From Stutzerimonas stutzeri KOS6 (GTDB lineage: Bacteria > Pseudomonadota > Gammaproteobacteria > Pseudomonadales > Pseudomonadaceae), in contig NZ_KK020675.1 of assembly GCF_000307775.2 (NCBI RefSeq), positions 538,542-602,541 on the forward strand: 64,000 nt of DNA, given 5' to 3'. The translations under genes were made by a program, and so were the position numbers. Shown here one piece after another: positions 17,355-25,174 of this stretch. Position 1 is the first letter of the stretch; every line of letters starts with the position of its first letter. The notes beneath the pieces were generated by a model that was not told the origin of the DNA, made no database searches, and was given only the letters and a program-made list of their open reading frames with translations.

Positions 17355-18185
17355 ATGAGAAGCCTATTCGTAGCCATAGGGATGATGGCTGTATTGCAGG
17401 GTTGCGCCGTGCGCGAGCCCATGTCTGCCGATCAACAACCCCCTACCCTCACTCCCCGCACCTCGACCTACCAGGACCTGCTGGCGCTACCGCGCCCGAA
17501 AGGCCCATTGGTGGCTGCGGTGTACGGGTTCCGCGACCAGACCGGTCAATACAAGCCAACCCCGGCCAGTTCGTTCTCCACCGCAGTGACGCAGGGTGCT
17601 GCGAGCATGCTGGTCGATGCCATGCAGGCCAGCGGCTGGTTCGTGGTCCTCGAACGCGAAGGCCTGCAGAACGTGCTGACCGAGCGCAAGATCATCCGCG
17701 CCTCGCAGGCCAAGCCGGACGTGGCACCCAACATCCAGTCCGAGCTGCCTTCGCTGCTGGCCGCGAACATCATCATGGAAGGCGCCATCGTCGCCTATGA
17801 AACCAATGTGCGCAGCGGTGGCCAGGGCGCACGCTACCTCGGCATCGGCCTGTCGCAGGAGTACCGCGTCGATCAGGTCACGGTGAACCTGCGGGCCATC
17901 GATGTGCGCAGCGGTCGGGTGCTGTCGAACGTGATGACCACCAAGACGATCTTCTCCGTCGGGCGCAGCGCCAACGTCTACAAGTTCATCGAGTTCAAGG
18001 AACTGCTGGAGGCCGAGGCAGGCTACACCACCAACGAGCCAGCGCAGCTTTGCGTACTCTCGGCGATCGAGGCCGCAGTCGCCCACCTCGTCGCCCAGGG
18101 TGTCGATCGGCGGTTGTGGCAAACCGCCGAAGGCAGCGGCAGCGAGCACCCGGCGCTGAGCAAGTATCTGAGCAAGCTCGACTGA
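17355..18185 (+). CDS. csgG: Outer-membrane curli secretion channel CsgG
   Basis: 276-aa lipoprotein that forms the nonameric outer-membrane channel for curlin export. Lipobox LQGC with Cys17 as the lipidated residue. Family blocks: VAAVYGFRDQTGQYKP, SASMLVDAM-type helix GAASMLVDAMQASGWF, VVLEREGLQNVLTERKIIR and the transmembrane hairpin region YLGIGLSQEYRVDQVTVNLRAID. AAGGAG lies 12 bp before the ATG. The gene ends the csgDEFG block; two strong hairpins follow before csgB. Confidence 0.93.
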   Translation: MRSLFVAIGMMAVLQGCAVREPMSADQQPPTLTPRTSTYQDLLALPRPKGPLVAAVYGFRDQTGQYKPTPASSFSTAVTQGAASMLVDAMQASGWFVVLEREGLQNVLTERKIIRASQAKPDVAPNIQSELPSLLAANIIMEGAIVAYETNVRSGGQGARYLGIGLSQEYRVDQVTVNLRAIDVRSGRVLSNVMTTKTIFSVGRSANVYKFIEFKELLEAEAGYTTNEPAQLCVLSAIEAAVAHLVAQGVDRRLWQTAEGSGSEHPALSKYLSKLD

Positions 18186-18224
18186 GATAGCCCATCGGCG
18201 CAACGCCGACGGCCTCCATCGCTC

Positions 18225-18278
18225 CCGGGGACAAGCTTCCTGGCGACGCACCCGCGTTGCCCGGAAGCTCGTCCCCGG
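18225..18278. other. Long imperfect hairpin between csgG and csgB
   Basis: Arms CCGGGGACAAGCTTCC (18225-18240) and GGAAGCTCGTCCCCGG (18263-18278) pair over 16 bp with one mismatch, and the loop contains a further GGCGACGC/GCGTTGCC pairing, giving a near-continuous stem of about 24 bp. A smaller TCGGCG-CAA-CGCCGA hairpin lies at 18195-18209 right after the csgG stop. There is no T-run after it, so it may protect or process the csgDEFG transcript rather than end it. Confidence 0.6.
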
Positions 18279-18300
18279 CGTGCTTCATGAAAGACACAGT

Positions 18301-18320
18301 ACGCCCATAAAGGCGTTTTT
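18301..18320 (+). terminator. Short intrinsic terminator before csgB
   Basis: Stem ACGCC/GGCGT with a 6-nt loop followed directly by TTTTT. It lies 116 bp after the csgG stop and 111 bp before csgB, suggesting csgBA has its own promoter in the AT-richer stretch just downstream (18335-18360). Confidence 0.5.
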
Positions 18321-18430
18321 CGGCGCTCGATATGCACCGAATCGCAGCATTTTCAATCATTGGATGGATGGTCGCCGCCTCGATTCAGGGCAAGTATGTC
18401 CACATCGGAGCCCAATCAGGACTGGATGCC

Positions 18431-18931
18431 ATGAGACGCTCGCAACGGATTGCACACGATCTGCTGATACCTGCTGTTCTGCTATTGCTGGCATCGACCA
18501 GCCAAGCCGAGCCCCACACCCCGATTGACCTCGCGCCCAGCGAATTCGCCCGCGTCAACGCGGATTTCACCAGCCCGGGCCAAACCGACATCAGCACGCA
18601 AGCTTCGCTGGCGATCGTCCAGCAGAACGGCCAGGACATGAGCGGACGCATCGGGCAGACGGGCGCCGAACTGGAGGCGTACATCATTCAGAGCGGCTAC
18701 GCCAATGACGCCGCGATCGAGCAGATCGGCCTCGGCAACGCGGCGCTGATCAGCCAGAACGGCTTCGGCAACGACGCGCGCATCGACCAGTTCGGCTCGG
18801 ACAACCGCGCCGCCATCGCACAACAGGGCGTGAGCAATAGCGCCCTCATCGAACAGACCGGCAGCGGGCACACCAGCAGTGTCAGCCAGAGCGGCCAAGG
18901 TCTGACGGTAGTGGTTCGCCAGTACCGCTAA
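18431..18931 (+). CDS. csgB: Minor curlin subunit CsgB (nucleator)
   Basis: 166 aa. Signal peptide MRRSQRIAHDLLIPAVLLLLA to STSQA, a 35-residue N-terminal part, then about four to five imperfect curlin repeats of 22-23 residues (QNGxxMSGRI, QSGYANDAAIEQIG, QNGFGNDARIDQFG, QQGVSNSALIEQTG, QSGQGLTVVVRQYR). The last repeat ends in basic/aromatic residues, as in CsgB nucleators anchored at the cell surface. The ATG at 18431 is preferred over 18332 because the signal peptide then begins correctly. csgA follows after 46 bp, the opposite order to none: csgB-csgA as in E. coli. Confidence 0.87.
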   Translation: MRRSQRIAHDLLIPAVLLLLASTSQAEPHTPIDLAPSEFARVNADFTSPGQTDISTQASLAIVQQNGQDMSGRIGQTGAELEAYIIQSGYANDAAIEQIGLGNAALISQNGFGNDARIDQFGSDNRAAIAQQGVSNSALIEQTGSGHTSSVSQSGQGLTVVVRQYR

Positions 18932-18977
18932 CCCCAAGGAAATACCGCTGTACTTAAAACATCCATGGAGAGACAAA

Positions 18978-20264
18978 ATGTTTAAGTTCAAACCTCTTGT
19001 AGCAGCCATTCTGACCGTCGCCACTGCCCAGGCCTTCGCTGCCGATAACACCTCTGAGCAGGACCAACTGGGCATCAACAACGTTGCGGAAGTGCTGCAA
19101 AGCGGCGGTGCGGGCAACCTGGCCACGCAGAGCCAGAGCGGCTACGCCAACGACGCGATGGCCGAGCAGAGCAGCGCGCAGGACACGACTGCCAAGCAGA
19201 CGCAGGCCGGCAACTTCAACGATGCCGAATCCCGCCAGAGCAGTACGCTGATGAGCGTCTCGACGCAGAACCAGCGCGGCTGGGGCAACGATGCACTTGT
19301 CGAGCAGTCCGGAACCTACAAGACCGGCGCGGTGCAGAACCAGAACGGCAGCCACAACGTCGCCGAAACCTTCCAGACCGGCGTGACCATGAGCAACGCC
19401 GTCACCAACCAGAAGGGCCAGCACAACTATGGCCTGGTCAACCAGAGCGCTGCGTACGGCAGCCAGGCCGTGGTGACCCAGGATGGCGACCTGAACAACG
19501 CCAGCATCGCCCAGTCCTTCAGTGCCGGCGACCGGGCGACCATCGACCAGCAAGGCGTCGACAACGACAGCCACGTCACCCAGCTCGCCAGCAGCGGCTC
19601 CATTGCCGAAGTCGAGCAGATTGGCTGGAGCAACGACGCCATGGTTTCGCAGACCGGCATCCAGCACGAAGCGTACGTTCTTTCCGATGGCACGCAGAAC
19701 AAGGTGGACGTGAGCCAGAGCGGCAACGCACAGAACGCCTTCGTCCTGCAGCAGGGCCATGGCAACGACTCCAATATCGAGCAGAGCAACAGCCTGTTCG
19801 GCGGCAACAACACTGCCACCACCGAACAGTCCGGCTTCCACAACGAAGCCGATGTCTATCAGCACGGCCGCAACCAGACCGCCAAGACCCTCCAGGAAGG
19901 CGCCGGCAACGTCGCCTCCGTGGACCAGCAGGGCCGCGGCAACGACCTGCACTTCCGTCAGGATGGCACCGGCAACGAGTTGAGCGCGACGCAGAACGGC
20001 GCCGACAACGAAATCGTAGGCGTCAGCTACGGCTGGGCCAACGCCAGCGAAATCGATCAGAACGGCCATGACAACCTGGCCACCGTGAGCCAGAACGGTA
20101 CGCTGAACGACGTCACGCTGAGCCAAGGCGGAGCCGATCAAGTAGCCCAAGTGACACAGCAGGGCTTCGGCAACGACGCCATCGCCAGCCAGGCCGGTTA
20201 CGGCAACGCGGCGTACGTCAATCAGAACGGCTGGAACAACACCGCCCTCGTCACCCAGCACTGA
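18978..20264 (+). CDS. csgA: Major curlin subunit CsgA, extra-long
   Basis: 428-aa secreted amyloid subunit, nearly three times E. coli CsgA (151 aa). Signal peptide MFKFKPLVAAILTVATAQAFA. The rest is built from about 34 half-repeats of 11-12 residues with the Q-x-G-x-x-N-x-A/V-x-(I/V)-x-Q pattern, i.e. about 17 full repeats against five in E. coli; examples are QSGYANDAMAE, QRGWGNDALVE, QQGRGNDLHFR and QNGWNNTALVTQ. Several internal half-repeats have lost Gly or Asn (QSSAQDTTAKQ, QSSTLMSVSTQ), which could slow aggregation or act as gatekeepers. It is co-transcribed with csgB; a terminator follows. Confidence 0.92.
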   Translation: MFKFKPLVAAILTVATAQAFAADNTSEQDQLGINNVAEVLQSGGAGNLATQSQSGYANDAMAEQSSAQDTTAKQTQAGNFNDAESRQSSTLMSVSTQNQRGWGNDALVEQSGTYKTGAVQNQNGSHNVAETFQTGVTMSNAVTNQKGQHNYGLVNQSAAYGSQAVVTQDGDLNNASIAQSFSAGDRATIDQQGVDNDSHVTQLASSGSIAEVEQIGWSNDAMVSQTGIQHEAYVLSDGTQNKVDVSQSGNAQNAFVLQQGHGNDSNIEQSNSLFGGNNTATTEQSGFHNEADVYQHGRNQTAKTLQEGAGNVASVDQQGRGNDLHFRQDGTGNELSATQNGADNEIVGVSYGWANASEIDQNGHDNLATVSQNGTLNDVTLSQGGADQVAQVTQQGFGNDAIASQAGYGNAAYVNQNGWNNTALVTQH

Positions 20265-20280
20265 GTGCTCCACGCCACAC

Positions 20281-20307
20281 CGACTGCCGGCCTCGCGCCG
20301 GCGGTCG
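20281..20307 (+). terminator. Intrinsic terminator of csgBA
   Basis: Arms CGACTGCCGGC and GCCGGCGGTCG (one G-T pair) with a 5-nt loop, then TGTTTCCGTTCTC. It starts 16 bp after the csgA stop. Confidence 0.8.
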
Positions 20308-20639
20308 TGTTTCCGTTCTCCACGCTTGGGTACCCGCTACCCATTCACCAATGGGCGCACCGTTTCGGTCGAAAACCTGGCCATCAGCCATGAACTACGC
20401 CCCAAACTGAAGCAATCTGACACTTCGGTCAGGTCACGCGAACATATTCAAGGTCTCAGAGCGCGCGCACGGTGATCACCGCCCGCTGCACCTAAAAAAT
20501 AATTACGATATATATCAATCAGTTAACGTCAAACTACAGCTGCATTACCGAATTGGCGCGGAGCTTGCTAAAGGACAAAAGCCTGACCGCTTGGACAACT
20601 TACAAGCTCACCAACATGCCAATACGGAGTAAACCGCCA
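20308..20639. other. Intergenic region upstream of the Tsx-like gene
   Basis: 332 bp without a gene. It contains a strongly AT-rich tract at about 20493-20535 (aaaaaataattacgatata and following), the likely promoter region of the downstream channel gene, and a palindromic GGTGATCACC at 20472-20481 that could be a regulator site. The weak GGAG at 20624 is the ribosome site of the next gene. Confidence 0.45.
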
Positions 20640-21443
20640 ATGAAACGCAGCCTCACCACCGCAGCCCTAGCGGCAGGGTTCATCCTCAGCAGCCAAGCCA
20701 TGGCAAGCCCGATGCTCTGGCAGAACAACAGCCTGACCTATCTGTACGGCAAGAATTTCGCCGTGGATTCTGCCGGTGGCAAGGAAGGCGATATTCAGCA
20801 GACCATTACCTTCGAACACGCCAGCGGCTGGACCTGGGGCGACATGTTCATGTTCGTCGATAACAAGTGGTACAACGGCATTTCCGGCAGCGATGGCCAC
20901 ACCTACTACGGCGAATTCAGCCCGCGCCTGTCGCTGGGCAAGATCAGTGGTGCCGACCTGTCCTTCGGACCGGTCAAGGACATCCTGATTTCGACGACCT
21001 ACGAACGAGGCGAAGGACGCAACCGCAACTACCTGTTCGGCCCAGCCGTAGACCTCGCCATCCCCGGTTTCGACCGCTTCTCCCTGAACACCTATTACCG
21101 CAAGCCTGACGGCATCACCGGCAAGCCGGGCGGCCAGTGGCAGATCACCCCGGCCTGGGCGATGACCTTCCCGGTGGGCAAGTCCGACATCCTCTTCGAC
21201 GGCTATATCGACTGGGTCGTCAACGACGCCGGCTCCAAGTCCAAAGGCGACTACCTGGCCAAGAATTTCCACTTCAACCCGCAGGTCAAATACGACCTGG
21301 GCAAGGCGCTGGACTACACCCCAGGCAAGCTCTATGTCGGTATCGAATACGACTACTGGTCGAACAAGTATGGGATCGAGGACTCCGACGGCTTCAACAC
21401 GGACAACAACGTCACCAACTTCATCGTCAAGGCCCACTTCTGA
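20640..21443 (+). CDS. Tsx/OmpK-like outer-membrane nucleoside channel
   Basis: 267 aa. Signal peptide KRSLTTAALAAGFILSSQAMA, then an outer-membrane beta-barrel of alternating aromatic/polar strands (SLTYLYGKNFAVDS, TITFEHASGWTWGDMFMFVD, SFGPVKDILISTTYERG) ending in the classic C-terminal phenylalanine motif TNFIVKAHF. The pattern fits the Tsx/OmpK/DUF5020 group of nucleoside-specific channels. The ATG at 20640 gives the signal peptide; the upstream frame to 20553 is not used. A nucleobase permease gene follows on the same strand, which supports a role in nucleoside or base uptake, though a terminator separates them. Confidence 0.8.
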   Translation: MKRSLTTAALAAGFILSSQAMASPMLWQNNSLTYLYGKNFAVDSAGGKEGDIQQTITFEHASGWTWGDMFMFVDNKWYNGISGSDGHTYYGEFSPRLSLGKISGADLSFGPVKDILISTTYERGEGRNRNYLFGPAVDLAIPGFDRFSLNTYYRKPDGITGKPGGQWQITPAWAMTFPVGKSDILFDGYIDWVVNDAGSKSKGDYLAKNFHFNPQVKYDLGKALDYTPGKLYVGIEYDYWSNKYGIEDSDGFNTDNNVTNFIVKAHF

Positions 21444-21499
21444 TGCCAATGCCGCCCGGCCTTGCCGGGCGGCCGCGTAACGCTACACGCTCCCATTTT

Positions 21500-21532
21500 C
21501 CTGACGGTCGTTGCGCAACAACGACCGTCAGG
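21500..21532 (+). terminator. Intrinsic terminator after the Tsx-like gene
   Basis: Perfect 14-bp stem CCTGACGGTCGTTG with a 5-nt loop, followed by CGTTTTCAT. A second, separate hairpin CCGCCCGGC-CTT-GCCGGGCGG lies just before it at 21452-21472, starting 9 bp after the stop codon. Confidence 0.85.
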
Positions 21533-22050
21533 CGTTTTCATAAAAAGAACACCTCCTCATAGACTCTTTGGCGTGAAAAGCGCCACGGCCAGCTCGCGGT
21601 ATGCAAGTGGGCGCGGATCGCTGGCCAGGCTGCTACGACGCAACAAAAACGGGCAACGGTGAACCAGCCGGACCATCTTGGTGCGAGCAAGCGCCTCGCC
21701 GCTGATTCACGGCGCCGTTCAGCTCCCACGCATTACCTGAAAGGAAAACGCGTCAAGCCCGTGCAGGCCCCGGCAGGCGCTGGCCCGAGGCCGTTCGCGA
21801 CCATCCTCAAGCGGGCAAAACCTAAGCGACTGGTCAGCTTCTTGCAGTAGCTGAAAACCAGACAGGCGCAAAGCCCGATAGCGTTCAGATAAACACCGAA
21901 AGCACTGTAGGAGCGCACCGTGCGCGCGATCGCGGGTGCGGCCCGCTCCTTAATCCGCCGGCATCCAGCTTGCGGGCTGGACGTCGGAATCAGTCAACGG
22001 CATCAGGTGCTGAAGCCTGCTTTTTCTTTCGTTCGCTTGAGATTCCTGCC
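21533..22050. other. Long intergenic region before the nucleobase permease
   Basis: 518 bp. It holds one REP-like element (21906-21951), several short GC-rich inverted repeats around 21765-21800, and an open frame of 63 codons (21659-21850) without a ribosome site or family resemblance. The last 100 bp should contain the permease promoter. The length before a transporter gene would allow a leader RNA, but I could not match a known riboswitch. Confidence 0.4.
21906..21951. repeat. Pseudomonad REP element
   Basis: Begins TGTAGGAGCGCACCGTGCGC, continues through GCGATCGCGGG and ends GGCCCGCTCCT. The outer arms AGGAGCG/CGCTCCT pair, and the central GCGATCGC is palindromic, the usual layout of the TGTAGGAGCG REP family of pseudomonads. 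Single copy here. Confidence 0.75.
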
Positions 22051-23421
22051 ATGCAAGAAAACGCCGATTCCGAGTTGATCTACGGCCTGGACGACCGTCC
22101 GGCACCGACCGCCGCCGTGTTCGCCGCCCTGCAACACATCCTTGCCAGCTTCGTCGGCATCATCACCCCGCCACTGGTGATCGGCGCTGTGCTGGGCCTG
22201 GCCGAGCACCTGCCCTACCTGATCAGCATGGCGCTGATGGTTTCCGGCGTCGGCACTTTCATCCAGGCCCGCCGGCCGCTGGGCATCGGCGCCGGCATGA
22301 TCTGCCTGCAGGGCACCAGCTTCGCCTTCCTCGGCGCCGTGCTCTCGGCCGGCCTGCTGGTGAAGAGTCGCGGCGGTAGCCCCGAGGACATCCTGGCGAT
22401 GATCTTCGGCGTGTGCTTCTTCGGTGCCTTCGTGCAGATCGTGCTCAGCCGTTTCATCGGCCAGTTGCGCAAGGTCATCACGCCGCTGGTGACCGGCATC
22501 GTCATTACCCTGATCGGCGTCAGCCTGATCAAGGTCGGCATCACCGATATCGGCGGCGGCTTCAACGCCAAGGACTTCGGCGCGCCGGGCAACCTCGCCC
22601 TCGGTGCGCTGGTGTTCCTGCTGATACTGCTGCTCAACCGCTCGCAACAGCCCTGGGTACGACTCTCGGCGATCATCGTCGGCCTGGCGGTCGGCAGCCT
22701 GGCCGCCTGGTTCAGCGGCAAGCTGGTCCCGCAGCCGCTGCCGGACCTGCCGCTGGTCAGCATCCCGCAGCCCTTCAAGTACGGTTTCGCCTTCGACTGG
22801 ACGGCCTTCGTGCCGGTGGCGCTGATCTACCTGATCAGCACCATCGAGACGGTCGGCGACCTGACCGCCAACTGCATGCTCTCGCGCAAGCCCATCGAAG
22901 GGCCGAGCTACGTGCAGCGACTGCGTGGCGGCATCCTCGGTGATGGCGTCAGCTGCCTGATCGCCGCGACCTTCAATGCCTTTCCCAACACCACCTTCGC
23001 GCAGAACAACGGCGTGATCCAGATGACCGGCGTGGCCAGCCGCTACGTCGGCCTGTACATCGGCGCCCTGCTGTTCGTCCTCGGCCTGTTCCCGCTGCTC
23101 GGCGCGATCCTGCAGCAGATTCCCAAGCCGGTACTCGGCGGTGCCACCCTGATCATGTTCGGCAGCGTCGCCGCCGCCGGCATCCGCATGCTCGCGCAGG
23201 TGCAACTGGACCGGCGCAACATGCTGATCATCGCCGCCTCGCTGGGCGTCGGCCTGGGTATCGCGGCGCAACCGGAACTGCTGCATCAGATGCCGAAACT
23301 CGTGCAGAATCTGTTCGACTCGGCCATCACCTGCGGCGGCCTGACGGCGATCCTGCTGGACCTGTTGCTGCCGCGCGAACGGACCGAGCCCGCCATCGTC
23401 GCCAGCACGCATCGGGCCTGA
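22051..23421 (+). CDS. NCS2-family xanthine/uracil permease
   Basis: 456 aa, about 14 membrane segments. The early ALQHILASFVGIITPPLVIG block with its conserved His and the long signature FPNTTFAQNNGVIQMTGVAS followed by RYVG place it in the purine (xanthine/urate) branch of NCS2 rather than the uracil UraA branch. Functional acidic residues are present in STIETVGDLTANCML. The ATG at 22051 is the family start; the frame is open 81 bp upstream. The downstream RutR-like TetR gene is 49 bp away after a hairpin and may control it. Substrate most likely xanthine or urate. Confidence 0.87.
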   Translation: MQENADSELIYGLDDRPAPTAAVFAALQHILASFVGIITPPLVIGAVLGLAEHLPYLISMALMVSGVGTFIQARRPLGIGAGMICLQGTSFAFLGAVLSAGLLVKSRGGSPEDILAMIFGVCFFGAFVQIVLSRFIGQLRKVITPLVTGIVITLIGVSLIKVGITDIGGGFNAKDFGAPGNLALGALVFLLILLLNRSQQPWVRLSAIIVGLAVGSLAAWFSGKLVPQPLPDLPLVSIPQPFKYGFAFDWTAFVPVALIYLISTIETVGDLTANCMLSRKPIEGPSYVQRLRGGILGDGVSCLIAATFNAFPNTTFAQNNGVIQMTGVASRYVGLYIGALLFVLGLFPLLGAILQQIPKPVLGGATLIMFGSVAAAGIRMLAQVQLDRRNMLIIAASLGVGLGIAAQPELLHQMPKLVQNLFDSAITCGGLTAILLDLLLPRERTEPAIVASTHRA

Positions 23422-23427
23422 GCCAAT

Positions 23428-23451
23428 GCGGTGGCGTACAGACGCCACCGC
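23428..23451. other. Hairpin between the permease and the TetR gene
   Basis: Perfect 9-bp stem GCGGTGGCG/CGCCACCGC with a 6-nt loop, starting 6 bp after the permease stop and ending 19 bp before the TetR start. Without a T-run it could be a partial terminator or an RNA-stability hairpin setting the ratio of the two products. Confidence 0.5.
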
Positions 23452-23470
23452 GCTCTTCGGACAAGGGAAC

Positions 23471-24145
23471 ATGGACAAGAACAACGCGCCGCCACCGCTG
23501 TATACCGCACAAGGCAAACCTGCCGGCCGCATCCGCCAGAAGAACGAGGAAGCCATCCTCGCCGCGGCAGCGGAGGAATTCGCCCGCTATGGCTTCAAGG
23601 GCACCAGCATGAACGCCATCGCCACCCGCGCCGGATTGCCCAAGGCCAACGTGCATTACTACTTCAACAGCAAACTGGGGCTGTACGTCGAGGTCATGCG
23701 GCACATCCTCGAGCTCTGGGACACCGCCTTCGACGACCTCACCGTCGATGACGACCCGACCACCGCACTGGCCGACTACATTCGCATCAAGATGGAATTC
23801 TCGCGACGTCACCCACAGGCGTCGAAAATCTTCGCGATGGAAGTCATCAGCGGCTGTGAATGCCTGTCCGAGCACTTCAACCAGGACTACCGCAACTGGT
23901 TCCGTGGCCGCGCCGCGGTGTTCGACGCCTGGATCGCCGCCGGCAAGATGGACCCGGTGGACCCCATGCACCTGATCTTCCTGATCTGGAGCAGCACCCA
24001 GCATTACGCCGACTTCTCCGACCAGATCCGCCGCATCAACGGCAAGCGCATGACCCGCGCGGATTATGCCAATGCCAGCGACAACCTGATCCGCATCATC
24101 CTCAAGGGCTGCGGGCTGAACCCGCCGCCCGCGCCGGAGAGCTGA
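23471..24145 (+). CDS. TetR-family regulator, RutR-like
   Basis: 224 aa. Helix-turn-helix at about 25-70 (ILAAAAEEFARYGFKGTSMN and AIATRAGLPKANVHYYFNSK). The ligand half carries the YcdC/RutR-type pattern EFSRRHPQASKIFAMEVISG and HLIFLIWSSTQHYADFSDQI. RutR senses uracil/thymine in E. coli. The placement behind a nucleobase permease suggests a pyrimidine- or purine-responsive repressor here. The ATG at 23471 follows GGGAAC; the 15-residue upstream extension is not family-like. Confidence 0.83.
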   Translation: MDKNNAPPPLYTAQGKPAGRIRQKNEEAILAAAAEEFARYGFKGTSMNAIATRAGLPKANVHYYFNSKLGLYVEVMRHILELWDTAFDDLTVDDDPTTALADYIRIKMEFSRRHPQASKIFAMEVISGCECLSEHFNQDYRNWFRGRAAVFDAWIAAGKMDPVDPMHLIFLIWSSTQHYADFSDQIRRINGKRMTRADYANASDNLIRIILKGCGLNPPPAPES

Positions 24146-24151
24146 TCAACC

Positions 24152-25120
24152 GTGTCCCGCAGGCTGCGCATCCATTCCCCGGCGATTCATTACTTCGACA
24201 TGGTGCGCCGCTGCCAATCCATACGCGAGGCTTCACGGCGCCTCAATGTCGCCTCCTCGGCGGTGAACCGGCAAATCCTCAAGCTCGAGGACGAAGTCGG
24301 TACACCGCTGTTCGAGCGCCTGCCGGGAGGGCTGCGACTGACCGCAGCCGGCGAGATCTTCGCGCGCCACGTCATCGTCGTGCTGCAGGATGCCGAACGG
24401 GTGCGCTCCGAGCTGGACGCGCTGCAGGGCCTGCGTACCGGCCATGTGGAGATCGCCACGGTCTCGGGCGTCACCACCGACCTGCTTCCGGGCGTCCTGG
24501 AACAGCTGCGCGAGCGCTATCCGAGGGTCACCGTCGGCGTCACCAGCCTCGGCTCGCAGGCCATTCCCGAGGCGGTGACCAGTGGCCAGGCGGACATCGG
24601 CCTGGCCTTCGCACTTCCGCGCACCGCCGACCTGCAACAACTGGGCGTCGGCCATTTCCGCCTGGGTGCCATCGTGCATCCGGACCATCCGCTCGCCGCG
24701 CGATCCGACGTGAGCTTTGCCACCTGCGCCGAATACCCGCTGATCCTGGCCAAGAGCGATCTTTCGATCCACCACCTGTTGGCCCCCCTGCTGGCGCGTA
24801 CCCGTCCACGGCACAAGGCGCCGCTGGAAACCAGCTCCGTGGAGCTGGCATTGCAGATGGCCAAGCGGGGGGCCGGCGTCGCGTTCCAGACGCGCATCGG
24901 CATCGAGGCAGAACTGGCCAGCGGCACACTCGTGCATGTACCGCTGAACGACGGCGGCTCGGTATTCAGCGACCTGGGCGTCTACGTGCGCAGCTCGCGT
25001 TACCTGCCCGTGGCGGTGGACGCCTTCGTCCGGGCGCTGAGCGAGCAGATCGCCGAGCGCGAAGCGGCCCAGGCCGGCAAGGCCACGGCCGCCAGCGCTG
25101 GCGAAACCAGGGCAGGCTGA
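24152..25120 (+). CDS. LysR-family transcriptional regulator
   Basis: 322 aa. The DNA-binding domain is in residues 8-70 (SPAIHYFDMVRRCQSIREASRRL, then NVASSAVNRQILKLEDEVGTPLF). Substrate-binding domain from about 98. It starts with GTG at 24152, six bases after the TetR stop, so the two may be co-transcribed. The C-terminal 20 residues are alanine-rich and low complexity. Its neighbours suggest nucleobase or related nitrogen metabolism, but no ligand can be named. Confidence 0.85.
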   Translation: MSRRLRIHSPAIHYFDMVRRCQSIREASRRLNVASSAVNRQILKLEDEVGTPLFERLPGGLRLTAAGEIFARHVIVVLQDAERVRSELDALQGLRTGHVEIATVSGVTTDLLPGVLEQLRERYPRVTVGVTSLGSQAIPEAVTSGQADIGLAFALPRTADLQQLGVGHFRLGAIVHPDHPLAARSDVSFATCAEYPLILAKSDLSIHHLLAPLLARTRPRHKAPLETSSVELALQMAKRGAGVAFQTRIGIEAELASGTLVHVPLNDGGSVFSDLGVYVRSSRYLPVAVDAFVRALSEQIAEREAAQAGKATAASAGETRAG

Positions 25121-25174
25121 ACGTCCGCGGCAGATTTCGCTCTATTGAGCGAAGCCATTGCCCAGGAGCCGCCC

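Noticed and set aside
18954..20273. 439-codon open frame on the minus strand opposite csgA
   Set aside because: It is an exact shadow of the curlin repeats; its Val/Ala/Gly-rich product follows the repeat period and has no ribosome site or family resemblance.
21659..21850. 63-codon frame upstream of the nucleobase permease
   Set aside because: No ribosome site, no family resemblance, basic low-information sequence; probably noncoding leader.
22003..23556. 517-codon minus-strand open frame over the permease gene
   Set aside because: Highly biased Asp/Gln/His/Ala composition typical of the antisense of a GC-rich membrane protein gene; no start signal.
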